Program-made: the position numbers and the translations under genes
Source of the DNA: Flavobacteriales bacterium
Lineage (GTDB): Bacteria; Bacteroidota; Bacteroidia; Flavobacteriales_D; Crocinitomicaceae
Direction: 5' to 3'
Assembly: GCA_947462255.1 (NCBI GenBank)
Contig: CANHOA010000013.1
Location: forward strand, 1-64,000
DNA: 64,000 nt
Notes under the pieces: model-generated
Databases searched by the model: none
What the model was told of the DNA's origin: nothing
What the model saw: the letters and a program-made list of their open reading frames with translations, nothing else
Shown here: piece by piece, positions 56,116 through 64,000 of the stretch
How positions within the stretch are numbered: the first letter of the stretch is position 1
Layout: each line of letters opens with the position of its first letter

Positions 56116-57183
56116 TTAGCGTATTAGGGCTATTTTCCCTCGTTTAATATCATTACTATTGATAAAATGAAGTTCCCAAGTGTACATGCCTACAGGAAAT
56201 GAGTTTACATCAACTTGCGCAATGGTCGATTGAGTGATTCCTTCTTGATGAACTAAAGCGCCCATGTTATTATATAAACAGAACATGCCTGAAGAGTTAT
56301 TTATGCTATTTGATAGCTTCAGATTGATTATATCATTTGCAGGGTTGGGAAAGATACTTATTGACTCATCCATTTCTGACTCCTCCAAGCCCACACCAAG
56401 ACCAGGTAATTCAGTCCATTTGAAGATTTTTGGAGCGCCTAAAGAATCAAAAGTCATCTCTGCAATAGCAAGTTTACCGCCTTTCCCAAGCCATGAATAG
56501 CTGTGGGTAGTGTCTGTGGTAACGGAAATTAATTGCCAAACGGGTGGAAAAAGAGGCAGCGCCAATATGGAATCTGTAAAAATTTCCGTGCTGTGTACTC
56601 GTATGACGTCATAAGTTCCAAAGGGTGTAGTTAACTGACCCCAAGAATCCGTGGTGTCTTTCACAACAGAAGAGCGTCTATAATTGATTTGGCTGATTAA
56701 TGGGTTAATGGAGGCTCCTGGAATCGTGATGTTGATACCATAAGTATCCGTAAAAGTAGAGCCAAAGGTTCTCGGAAATTGATGTAAGGTTAGGGCAGGG
56801 GCGAAGACGGCATTGATGATGCCTGTACCTAATAAATCGCCGGAAAACCCTTGTGTGGTGAAACTTTGCGCCGATTTGTTGAAGTACAAATAGCTCGCAT
56901 TATCATTTGTCATGGCTAGGTTGGAGCTACTGAATTGATTGGCGCTAGGAGTAGAAGCAACGGAAACGACCGATGTATTTTCATTCAGAACAAAAACACT
57001 GGTGTTCATAAAATTCCACGTTTGGTTGGGGCCACTGCCGCCAGGACCAGGATGTACGGTCATGGTATCGGATTTTCTAGGGATGTTATCACCAATACTT
57101 GGCATATCGCCTTGATCGATGGTGATTTGAGCAGAAAGGCCACCCGTAAAAAGGACCAATGATAAAAGTAAGCGTTGTTTCAT
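56116..57183 (-). CDS. T9SS type-A secreted protein of unknown function
   Basis: The 355-residue protein has a signal peptide (about 1-18; LSLVLFTGGLSAQ). The body (about 19-270) is Ser/Thr/Asn-rich and beta-type, with no family I recognise; segments such as GSGPNQTWNFMN and TPFGTYDVIRVHSTE recur in uncharacterised Bacteroidota secreted proteins. The C-terminal 80 residues are a type-A sorting domain (ISIFPNPANDIINLKL and VNSFPVGMYTWELHF). A TACCTTAG about 20 bases upstream of the ATG resembles a -7 element with one mismatch. Confidence 0.85.
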   Translation of the reverse strand: MKQRLLLSLVLFTGGLSAQITIDQGDMPSIGDNIPRKSDTMTVHPGPGGSGPNQTWNFMNTSVFVLNENTSVVSVASTPSANQFSSSNLAMTNDNASYLYFNKSAQSFTTQGFSGDLLGTGIINAVFAPALTLHQFPRTFGSTFTDTYGINITIPGASINPLISQINYRRSSVVKDTTDSWGQLTTPFGTYDVIRVHSTEIFTDSILALPLFPPVWQLISVTTDTTHSYSWLGKGGKLAIAEMTFDSLGAPKIFKWTELPGLGVGLEESEMDESISIFPNPANDIINLKLSNSINNSSGMFCLYNNMGALVHQEGITQSTIAQVDVNSFPVGMYTWELHFINSNDIKRGKIALIR

Positions 57184-57362
57184 AGCGTCTGTATTTTTTT
57201 CTAAGGTATAAATTTTTAGTAATAAAAATCAAATTTTTGACATTCTCATCCAACATTGAATATTTTTTGTTTAGATGAGATAAGCGTTATTTGAGTATTG
57301 GCAATCGCTCCAGTAAAATTTTTGTGTCAAGACAAAAGGACAAAGAAAAGAAATTCCGATTT

Positions 57363-58370
57363 TTATCGGACAAGAGTAAATCTAAATATACCCATTCCAA
57401 GAATTCCTAATAATACGGTTGCAAAAACTAAGTGCGCCGTTTGAACTAATCCTGGCATATCGAAGTAGGCCAACATAACGCCTGCAAACAATTCAAATCC
57501 AAGAACAATTATGGCATAACGAATGATGGATATCTTGTGGTTTTTTTCATTTCTCCATGCAATAATTACAAGTAATGCGAGTACCATCCAACTAAAACTA
57601 CGGTGAATAAAAAAGGCCATTCCAAAATGATCACTCCATGTTTCACGACCCAATCCCGACTTGCTTAGTGCATCGATATACTCTCGAACTTGGGTTCCTA
57701 AAAACATTTGATAAAAGCTAATTCCGAAAATAAACCACCAAATGTAGAAATCCATTTTAGGAAGTAAAATCTTTTGCACTTCTCTTGGCTTCAAACGATA
57801 GATAATATATAACTGAATCAGCAAAATGATTAATGCTAGTAATAAATGGATGGTAATTGTCCAGGGCAATAAATTCGTTGCAACTACAATAGAACCAAAC
57901 CAAGCCTCAATTCCGATTAGGATTACATTTAGTGCTGAGAGCCAAATTAATGTTGACTTTCTATAATAAAGAAGAAACCATCCAAATCCAAAAAGAAGCG
58001 CATTCCCGCCTAAAAACCCCAATAAACGATTGATGTATTCAACCCATGTTTTTGTTGCGTTAAATGATTCCTCTTTATAAATATCAGGATCACTACTTAG
58101 CTTATCGGCAGTTTTTTCCATGCCTATTGCTTGAAGGAGACGATTGAATTTCTCTACTTTTTTTGTTCGTTTGGCGAGAAAAATTTCCTTGTAATTAGCT
58201 GGCAACTCTTCTGCTGAAGTTGGTGGAATCCAAGTCCCAAAACATTTCGGCCAATCTGGACAGCCCATGCCACTGCCCGAAATGCGAACAAAACTTCCAG
58301 CTGTAATAATGAGATAGATAAGGATTAAGGCACACCAATTAAATCGAACAAAGGCTTTTGAAAATTGCAT
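57363..58370 (-). CDS. ctaA: heme A synthase (COX15/CtaA family)
   Basis: Heme A synthase oxidises heme O to heme A for aa3-type cytochrome oxidases, so it points to aerobic respiration. The protein has about 335 residues and about eight hydrophobic helices. It shows the N-terminal FVRISGSGMGCPDWPKCFG with its conserved Cys pair, and His ligands in ITIHLLLAL, FIHRSFSWM and QTAHLVFAT. An extra loop (about 60-100) with FLAKRTKKVEKFNR lies between helices 1 and 2, as in Bacteroidota and alphaproteobacterial forms. I use ATG 58370; a TTG at 58376 is in frame, but a -7 element overlaps it. No other heme or oxidase gene is adjacent. Confidence 0.94.
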   Translation of the reverse strand: MQFSKAFVRFNWCALILIYLIITAGSFVRISGSGMGCPDWPKCFGTWIPPTSAEELPANYKEIFLAKRTKKVEKFNRLLQAIGMEKTADKLSSDPDIYKEESFNATKTWVEYINRLLGFLGGNALLFGFGWFLLYYRKSTLIWLSALNVILIGIEAWFGSIVVATNLLPWTITIHLLLALIILLIQLYIIYRLKPREVQKILLPKMDFYIWWFIFGISFYQMFLGTQVREYIDALSKSGLGRETWSDHFGMAFFIHRSFSWMVLALLVIIAWRNEKNHKISIIRYAIIVLGFELFAGVMLAYFDMPGLVQTAHLVFATVLLGILGMGIFRFTLVR

Positions 58371-58373
58371 GTG

Positions 58374-58381
58374 CAAAATTA
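58374..58381 (-). promoter_or_regulatory. -7 promoter element (TAATTTTG) of the heme A synthase gene
   Basis: On the minus strand TAATTTTG fits TAnnTTTG and ends three bases before ATG 58370, so transcription would begin within or just after the start codon region. Either the mRNA is leaderless or the real promoter is further upstream. Confidence 0.45.
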
Positions 58382-58394
58382 ACTTTTTGGCATA

Positions 58395-58417
58395 AAAAAA
58401 GGGGCAGAAGCCCCTTT
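58395..58417 (-). terminator. intrinsic terminator of the Omp28-like gene
   Basis: On the minus strand AAAGGGGC and GCCCCTTT form an eight-base stem around a TTCT loop, followed by a run of T. It begins about 20 bases after the stop of the gene at 58438-60453 and separates it from the heme A synthase gene. Confidence 0.9.
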
Positions 58418-58437
58418 ATATTTTCAGAAATTTTTTG

Positions 58438-60453
58438 TTACTCAACAACTAATTTTTTACTTGAGATTTCTCCACCAATGTTAATTTTAACTAGGTAAAC
58501 GCCAGCATTAAGTTGATTTGTATTCATCTCAACAGTTGATAAGCCTAGCCAGTTTGAGTAAGTAGCAGCTTTTAGCAAGTTTCCATTAAGGTCGTATAGC
58601 TCAATAGAGATATCGTTCGCTTCTTCTAAAGTAATGGCAATAGTCGCTTTATCAGAGGCAGGATTTGGATAAATTTGAATTGCAGCATCTATCTGATTAG
58701 GCAATGCATCAAATAGGCCAGCAAAAGTTCCATTTTCATATCCATTTGTAACGGCTTCCGTTATGGTAGCTGTTCCTGCATTATCAATTCTACCATTAGG
58801 GCTCATGATCATTCCAATGATGTTTATTTCATTTTCATCCCAAGTTGATGGTAGGGTAAAGCTAAAGTTAACAATGTGATTTTCTCCTGCGTTAACGACT
58901 GCTGGAAATGCTCCAGTAAATCCAGTGAAACTTGGAGCAATAACTCGCGCAACATGGTCATATACCATTTGAGAAGCAGGTACAGGATTTGGTAACGATT
59001 GGAATCCACCCATCACGCCGTTTCCACCTCCTGCATAGGCATTCGATTGATTGTAAGCAGAACCTACACCGGTTACGGCATCCTCGGTTAATACACAAGC
59101 CATAGTATAGCTGCTTGTAGCAGGTAAAGCGAATGTTGCTTTAACAGATACATTTAAGATTCTGGTACTTGCATCCCACGTAGCACCGTTAATTAATGTA
59201 GCCACTGGAGGTGTTTGTAATCGAGCAAAAAAGTCAGGTGTCATTCCTGATGGATCCACTTCACTTCCTCTATCAACTAAAGCACTTGGATAGCCAGAGA
59301 TGAAAGCGCCAATTCCTGCATCATAATCAGTTACAGTCATTATATCACCATTGTGAACAGCAATTCCTGCCCAAAACCCATCATAATCTGTTGCAAATTT
59401 ATCCATAAAAACAGCTCCTCTTGGACACCATTGGCACCAAGTTCCTGTTCCTTCTTCGCTTACAACCATTTTACCTGCCGCTGGAACAACTGGATTGATA
59501 CTTTGTGTCATTACATTATCACTAACATCATTGTCAACTCCACCGTTTATATCGTAAACTGTTGCAACAACATTTTGACTTCCCGCAATCAATAGCATGG
59601 AAGGCATAGTAACATTGTATGTTGCCAAACTTGCCAGGTTAACGCCAGTAATATTTTGAGTGTATGTTGTTCCATTGTAGGTAACGTCCACTTTAAATGA
59701 GGTAATTGCAGTAACACCAGCATTTTTTATGGAAACAGATGGGATAACATTTTGACCAGCAATATTTCCACCAACATTTAATTGCGAAACCATTGCATTT
59801 AAATTTTGAAGCGTGTAGGTTTGGTGATCAAAACTTACATCATCAACATAGAATTGAGAATTTTGAGTAGGAAAAAAATCAGTAGACGCAACTGAATTAA
59901 CCCCATTTGTCCAAGTTCCAACCAATACGCCATCGATATAAGCCTTCCATACTTGTAAGGTTAAGTTGGCTACAATTTTTAATTCAAACCAGGTGGCTTG
60001 CGGGTAAGTAGTGCTGACCAAATTAGAAGTGATTCCATCATCAATAGTTAAGCTTCCTGCGTTTAAATTCACATTCAATGCCCATAAATTCCCAATGGTT
60101 ACTGCCCCTTGAATATTGTAGTAGGCTTTTTTACCTGTATTCACATAAAACTTATTTTGTAGTGTGAAAATACCAGAATTGTATAATTGTCCAAACTTTA
60201 GCACAACATCTTGAGGTCCTCCATTAGCCGCAGTGGATGAGAAATAGATTGAATGAGGATTTGAACTAGATTGAGCGGCAGTAATGGTAGCATCTTCTGC
60301 GCCACCTTCGGTTCCAGACCAAGTAGACCATGTTAATGATTGTGGTCCTAAATAAGACCCAGCCGTGTACGAGTCAAAATTATCAGAAAATAGCTGTCCA
60401 AAATGGAAAAAGCTTATTGAAAAAGCGAATGAGAGTAAAAGTATTTTTTTCAT
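58438..60453 (-). CDS. Omp28-like surface protein with thioredoxin-type CxxC and T9SS type-A tail
   Basis: The 671-residue protein has a signal peptide (about 1-19; LSFAFSISFFHFGQ). A jellyroll/LamG-like N-terminal part follows (about 22-210; DNFDSYTAG, WSTWSGTEGG), then a CARDB-like beta domain (about 215-325). Residues 325-560 resemble the Omp28 family, with a thioredoxin-type site Cys340-Gln-Trp-Cys343-Pro in TGTWCQWCPRG. The type-A sorting domain (about 590-671) includes IQIYPNPASDKATIAI and LNAGVYLVKINIGGE. The CxxC could act in disulfide exchange at the surface, but this is inferred. Confidence 0.88.
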   Translation of the reverse strand: MKKILLLSFAFSISFFHFGQLFSDNFDSYTAGSYLGPQSLTWSTWSGTEGGAEDATITAAQSSSNPHSIYFSSTAANGGPQDVVLKFGQLYNSGIFTLQNKFYVNTGKKAYYNIQGAVTIGNLWALNVNLNAGSLTIDDGITSNLVSTTYPQATWFELKIVANLTLQVWKAYIDGVLVGTWTNGVNSVASTDFFPTQNSQFYVDDVSFDHQTYTLQNLNAMVSQLNVGGNIAGQNVIPSVSIKNAGVTAITSFKVDVTYNGTTYTQNITGVNLASLATYNVTMPSMLLIAGSQNVVATVYDINGGVDNDVSDNVMTQSINPVVPAAGKMVVSEEGTGTWCQWCPRGAVFMDKFATDYDGFWAGIAVHNGDIMTVTDYDAGIGAFISGYPSALVDRGSEVDPSGMTPDFFARLQTPPVATLINGATWDASTRILNVSVKATFALPATSSYTMACVLTEDAVTGVGSAYNQSNAYAGGGNGVMGGFQSLPNPVPASQMVYDHVARVIAPSFTGFTGAFPAVVNAGENHIVNFSFTLPSTWDENEINIIGMIMSPNGRIDNAGTATITEAVTNGYENGTFAGLFDALPNQIDAAIQIYPNPASDKATIAITLEEANDISIELYDLNGNLLKAATYSNWLGLSTVEMNTNQLNAGVYLVKINIGGEISSKKLVVE

Positions 60454-60638
60454 AATAAAAATTGTTAGTTGATTTGAAACGTAAAGTTAAGGAAAAGAAT
60501 AACATTATCCTATAATAATTACCGGTGTAAAGTGCAATAGATTTCTTGTTTTGGTAATTTCTTCAACTCATTTTTATAATTTTTTAATCAATCGTAAACA
60601 ATTATTATTAAATTCGGCTCACACAAAATAATAAAATC

Positions 60639-62378
60639 ATGGAAAATAAAGTAGACAATTCGAATAAAATTGAAATGAAATTTGGACATCCAAAAGGACT
60701 TTGGTTCATGTTCGGTACAGAAATGTGGGAGCGTTTCGGTTATTATTTAATGTTAGGGATATTTTCCTTATATATGATTGATGGCTGGAACAACGGAGGA
60801 ATGGGATTTTCTGATGGAACAAAATCAGACATCTATGGTACCTATCTTGGCTTAGTTTATTTAACGCCTTTTATTGGTGGTTTACTTGCTGACCGACTGT
60901 TAGGATACAGAAGGTCTATTATCCTTGGTGGCTTGATGATGGCAGCTGGTTACTTTTTATTATCCTTGCATTCGACCACCTCTTTTTACATTGCTTTACT
61001 TTTGATTATTTTAGGAAATGGTTTTTTCAAACCAAACATTTCAACCTTGGTTGGAAGTTTATACAGCGAAGAATCATTAAAAGATAAAAAAGACGCTGGA
61101 TTTAACATCTTTTATATGGGAATCAACATTGGGGCTTTCATTTGTAATTTTGTAGCCGCTTACATGCGAATTAACTATGGTTGGGGAGCCGCTTTTGCTG
61201 CTGCAGGTGTGGGGATGCTAGTAGGAGTTATCATCTTTATTTTAGGAAATCGTCACATTAAAGCGTACGATGTTGTTAAACCACTTCAAGATGGCGATAT
61301 GTCAACTGGAAAAATTTTAGGTTTAACTGTTTTACCCATGTTTCTTTTTGGAACAATAGGATACATGCTTCCTGGTAATTTCTTAGGGTCTGATACGAAT
61401 GATGCTTTTATTATTGGTTGTCTTCCGGTGATTGGATTCTTTATTTACTTGGCTTTCAAATCTGAAGCAAAAGAAAGCAGAGCCATTAAAGCATTACTTG
61501 CAGTATTTACCTGTGTGATTTTGTTCTTTGCAATCTTTCATCAAAATGGAGATGCGCTAACGATTTGGGCAGAAGACCATACCGATAGAGAAATGTCGGC
61601 AGGCGTGGCAGGTGTTGCAGATAAAGTAGGAATGGCACAACTTGTTGTCAATAATGATTTGGTTTCCTCTGATGATAAATCTTTCAATGACTCTATTGGT
61701 AAATTACAAAAAGTTGCCGATGCGATGCCTAATTCAACGAAAGACGAATTAGAGGCTAAAGCTTCTTATAACATGAATATTGAACTACAAAAGAAATCTC
61801 GGATGTATTTCAGTAATCTTGAAAAGGATAAAATTCCTGCAAAAGGGAAAGACTTAAAACTCTATTCCACTGAATTATATCAATCAATTAATCCTTTTTG
61901 GGTGGTATTGTTAACACCAATCATGGTTGGTATATGGGGTTTCTTCAGAAGAAGAAAAAGAGAACCAAGTACGCCTACGAAAATTTTCATTGGATTAATC
62001 ATTACGGCATTGTCTGCATTAGTAATGGTGGGTGCTGTATTTGCAACAAACAATATGGATATGAAAGCGAGTTCTATGTGGTTGATCGCATCGTATGGCG
62101 TGATTACGATTGGTGAATTGTGTTTGTCCCCAATGGGTCTTTCATTGGTTTCCAAATTAAGTCCGCCAAGAATAACAGCCTTAATGATGGGTGGCTTTTT
62201 CTTAGCCATTTCAGTTGGAAATAAACTTTCAGGGATGCTTTCAAGTTTATGGGAAACTACCCCTCAAAAAGAAAATTTCTTTTATCTCAACTTTGGTTTA
62301 GTAATGGCTGCTGCGCTTATTTTGTTGGCTATGCTGCGCTGGTTAAATCGAGTAATGAAAGAAAATAATGTTCTTTAA
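60639..62378 (+). CDS. POT-family proton-coupled oligopeptide transporter (DtpT/DtpA-like)
   Basis: POT (PTR2, MFS) proteins import di- and tripeptides with protons across the inner membrane. The 579-residue protein has about 14 hydrophobic helices. The N-terminal proton-coupling motif is present as EMWERFGYYLM (ExxERF type). The PTR2 signatures are GNGFFKPNISTLVGSLY and AGFNIFYMGINIGAF. A hydrophilic insert of about 90 residues (about 308-400, with WAEDHTDREMSAGVAGVADK) lies between helices in the middle. Its stop overlaps the start of a second POT gene by one base. A TAAATTCG at about 60609 may be part of the promoter. Confidence 0.96.
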   Translation: MENKVDNSNKIEMKFGHPKGLWFMFGTEMWERFGYYLMLGIFSLYMIDGWNNGGMGFSDGTKSDIYGTYLGLVYLTPFIGGLLADRLLGYRRSIILGGLMMAAGYFLLSLHSTTSFYIALLLIILGNGFFKPNISTLVGSLYSEESLKDKKDAGFNIFYMGINIGAFICNFVAAYMRINYGWGAAFAAAGVGMLVGVIIFILGNRHIKAYDVVKPLQDGDMSTGKILGLTVLPMFLFGTIGYMLPGNFLGSDTNDAFIIGCLPVIGFFIYLAFKSEAKESRAIKALLAVFTCVILFFAIFHQNGDALTIWAEDHTDREMSAGVAGVADKVGMAQLVVNNDLVSSDDKSFNDSIGKLQKVADAMPNSTKDELEAKASYNMNIELQKKSRMYFSNLEKDKIPAKGKDLKLYSTELYQSINPFWVVLLTPIMVGIWGFFRRRKREPSTPTKIFIGLIITALSALVMVGAVFATNNMDMKASSMWLIASYGVITIGELCLSPMGLSLVSKLSPPRITALMMGGFFLAISVGNKLSGMLSSLWETTPQKENFFYLNFGLVMAAALILLAMLRWLNRVMKENNVL

Positions 62379-63862
62379 TGGCAAATAAGACAGAAATTAC
62401 CCTCGAACAAATTCAAGATTTTAAAGGCAAATACCCCAAGCAATTGTGGTATTTGTTTTTTATAGAAATGTGGGAACGCTTTTGTTTCTATGGAAATCGT
62501 GGCATGCTTACCATTTTTATGGTTGATGTCTTATTGTTAAGTGATAAGAATGCTAATCTACAATATGGTGCCATTCAAGCATTCGTTTATGCCTTTACTT
62601 TTATTGGTGGTTTGTTTGCCGATAAGATTTTAGGCTTTCAAAAATCGCTGCTGTGGGGTGGAATTTTGATGATTTCAGGAAGCGTTGTTTTGGGTATTTC
62701 AGCGGAACATTATTTTTATTACGGCATCTGCTTACTTATTATTGGTACAGGTTTTTTCAAGCCAAATATTTCCACCATGGTAGGTGAGTTGTACAAAGAA
62801 GGTGATGTGCGTCGAGATGCAGGTTTCGGTTTGTTTTATGCCGGCATTAATGTCGGGGCGCTGCTCGGTGGTGCCATTTGTGTTTATGTAGGGAAAATGT
62901 ATACCTGGGATTTAGCTTTTTTACTCTCAGGTGGTTTTATGATTGTTGGATTGATTACGTTTCTTGTTACCAGGGCATATCTTGGTCCTATCGGATTGGC
63001 GCCAATACCAGCAAAACCAACAAGTGCTAAAAGAAATCAATGGATGGTTTATGCGGGGTCTATCTTAATACTTCCGGGTATTTACCTGATGATAACCAAT
63101 ACGCATTACACGGACATTTTTATGTACATCATTGGTCCTGCAACCCTCATGTATTTGATGTATGAAATGCTTAAGTTGGGATGGCAAGAAAATAAAAAGA
63201 TGCTTGCAGCGCTCGTATTTATTTTCCTATCTATTCTATTCTGGGCCTTCTTCGAACAGAGTGGTGGTTCTTTAAGTTTATTCGCAAAAGATAACTTGAA
63301 CTCGGATCTTTTCTCTTTAAATATTGATCCAAATGTGATTAATAATTCATCCAATTCCTTATTTGTTATTCTGTTCAGTCCGCTGATAGGCTTGCTGTGG
63401 ATTTGGATGAAGCGCAAGAAAATTGAACCTAATTATTTTGTAAAATTCGGATTAGCGTTTCTATTTCTTGGCGGTGCTTTCTATGTTTTTTATGTGAATC
63501 GATTTTTTGCGGGTGCGGATGGAAAAACATCACTTCTTGTATTTACAGCTGCCTATTTTGTAATATCTATTGCTGAATTGTTTCTTTCGCCAATTGGCCT
63601 TTCCCTCATGACAAAACTTTCTCCTAAGAAACTTTGGGGTGTGATGATGGGCTTGTGGTTCTTAGCGAGTGCTTATGGACAATATGTTGCCGGAATTCTG
63701 GGTGCTGGCATGGCATCGCCAGATAAGAACGCAAGTGCTACTGTGAAACTCAATCTATACACAGAAGGTTATCATCAATTGGCTATCTACGGAATTATTA
63801 CAGGCGTTGTAGTCATCCTAGTTGCGCCTTTCCTTAAGAAATTGATGAGAGAAGCTGATTAA
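62378..63862 (+). CDS. POT-family proton-coupled oligopeptide transporter, second copy
   Basis: The 494-residue protein is a paralogue of the preceding one without the large hydrophilic insert. It keeps EMWERFCFYGNRGML, GTGFFKPNISTMVGELY and AGFGLFYAGINVGALLGG, and about 12-14 helices. The ExxER motif and the conserved Lys of the PTR2 signature are present, so it should be functional. It starts on the last base of the first transporter's stop, so the two are co-translated. Having two different POT genes in tandem suggests complementary peptide ranges or affinities. Confidence 0.96.
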   Translation: MANKTEITLEQIQDFKGKYPKQLWYLFFIEMWERFCFYGNRGMLTIFMVDVLLLSDKNANLQYGAIQAFVYAFTFIGGLFADKILGFQKSLLWGGILMISGSVVLGISAEHYFYYGICLLIIGTGFFKPNISTMVGELYKEGDVRRDAGFGLFYAGINVGALLGGAICVYVGKMYTWDLAFLLSGGFMIVGLITFLVTRAYLGPIGLAPIPAKPTSAKRNQWMVYAGSILILPGIYLMITNTHYTDIFMYIIGPATLMYLMYEMLKLGWQENKKMLAALVFIFLSILFWAFFEQSGGSLSLFAKDNLNSDLFSLNIDPNVINNSSNSLFVILFSPLIGLLWIWMKRKKIEPNYFVKFGLAFLFLGGAFYVFYVNRFFAGADGKTSLLVFTAAYFVISIAELFLSPIGLSLMTKLSPKKLWGVMMGLWFLASAYGQYVAGILGAGMASPDKNASATVKLNLYTEGYHQLAIYGIITGVVVILVAPFLKKLMREAD

Positions 63863-64000
63863 TCTCGGCGTACATTTTAGGCCTTGAATTTAATGGTTTT
63901 TGCTATTGCACTGAAACTGTTAATTTTTAAAATTTCTGCAAGAACATTTTTGAAAAATGTCAGTTTCAGAAAGGAGTGAAAATTGTTCGCAACGAGTTAT

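Noticed and set aside
58371-58376. TTG start for heme A synthase two codons upstream
   Set aside because: It lies within the -7 promoter element, and ATG 58370 gives a normal family start.

Overview
The window looks like a low-GC chromosome segment from a marine or freshwater Bacteroidota, most likely order Flavobacteriales. I infer this from four things: several proteins with type IX secretion (T9SS) C-terminal sorting domains; promoters of the Bacteroidota -7 type (TAnnTTTG); few Shine-Dalgarno sequences; and the order rplQ-carA-eno after the ribosomal genes, which I recall from flavobacteria. I cannot name the species from sequence alone.

Positions 1-13,888 are one dense S10-spc-alpha ribosomal superoperon: the last codons of rpsJ, then rplC-rplD-rplW-rplB-rpsS-rplV-rpsC-rplP-rpmC-rpsQ-rplN-rplX-rplE-rpsN-rpsH-rplF-rplR-rpsE-rpmD-rplO-secY-infA-rpmJ-rpsM-rpsK-rpsD-rpoA-rplQ, closed by a strong intrinsic terminator. 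rplQ carries an unusual acidic pentapeptide-repeat tail. carA and eno follow.

Positions 16,448-20,576 (minus strand) hold a T9SS type-B surface protein with a small secreted protein, and a 3-hydroxyacyl-CoA dehydrogenase. Positions 20,625-30,248 hold a surface-polysaccharide locus: flippase, O-antigen ligase/polymerase-like protein, three glycosyltransferases, a DegT-type aminotransferase, an initiating phosphoglycosyl transferase and a hexapeptide acetyltransferase. A DEAD-box RNA helicase gene sits inside it.

Positions 30,432-36,804 hold a TonB-dependent receptor next to a T9SS-secreted alpha/beta hydrolase, a YceI protein and a LysM protein. Positions 36,819-44,920 look accessory: a DUF932-like protein, a papain-type protease, a long WG-repeat protein, an ankyrin protein and a DOMON-domain T9SS protein. 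Positions 45,106-60,453 are dominated by T9SS cargo (CotH-like kinase, NIDO-domain protein, beta-propeller-like protein, Omp28/thioredoxin-like protein). Between these lie a GNAT-membrane fusion, a CAU-anticodon tRNA and heme A synthase. Two overlapping POT-family transporter genes close the window.

Most of the window is ordinary Bacteroidota gene content. I see no CRISPR array, transposase, integrase, rRNA or prophage. The best candidates for something under-described are the GNAT-membrane fusion (53,394-55,508), the DUF932/protease/WG-repeat group (36,819-42,076), the L17 tail, the degenerate HMA-like secreted protein (16,448-16,756), and the tRNA flanked by partial copies of its own ends.
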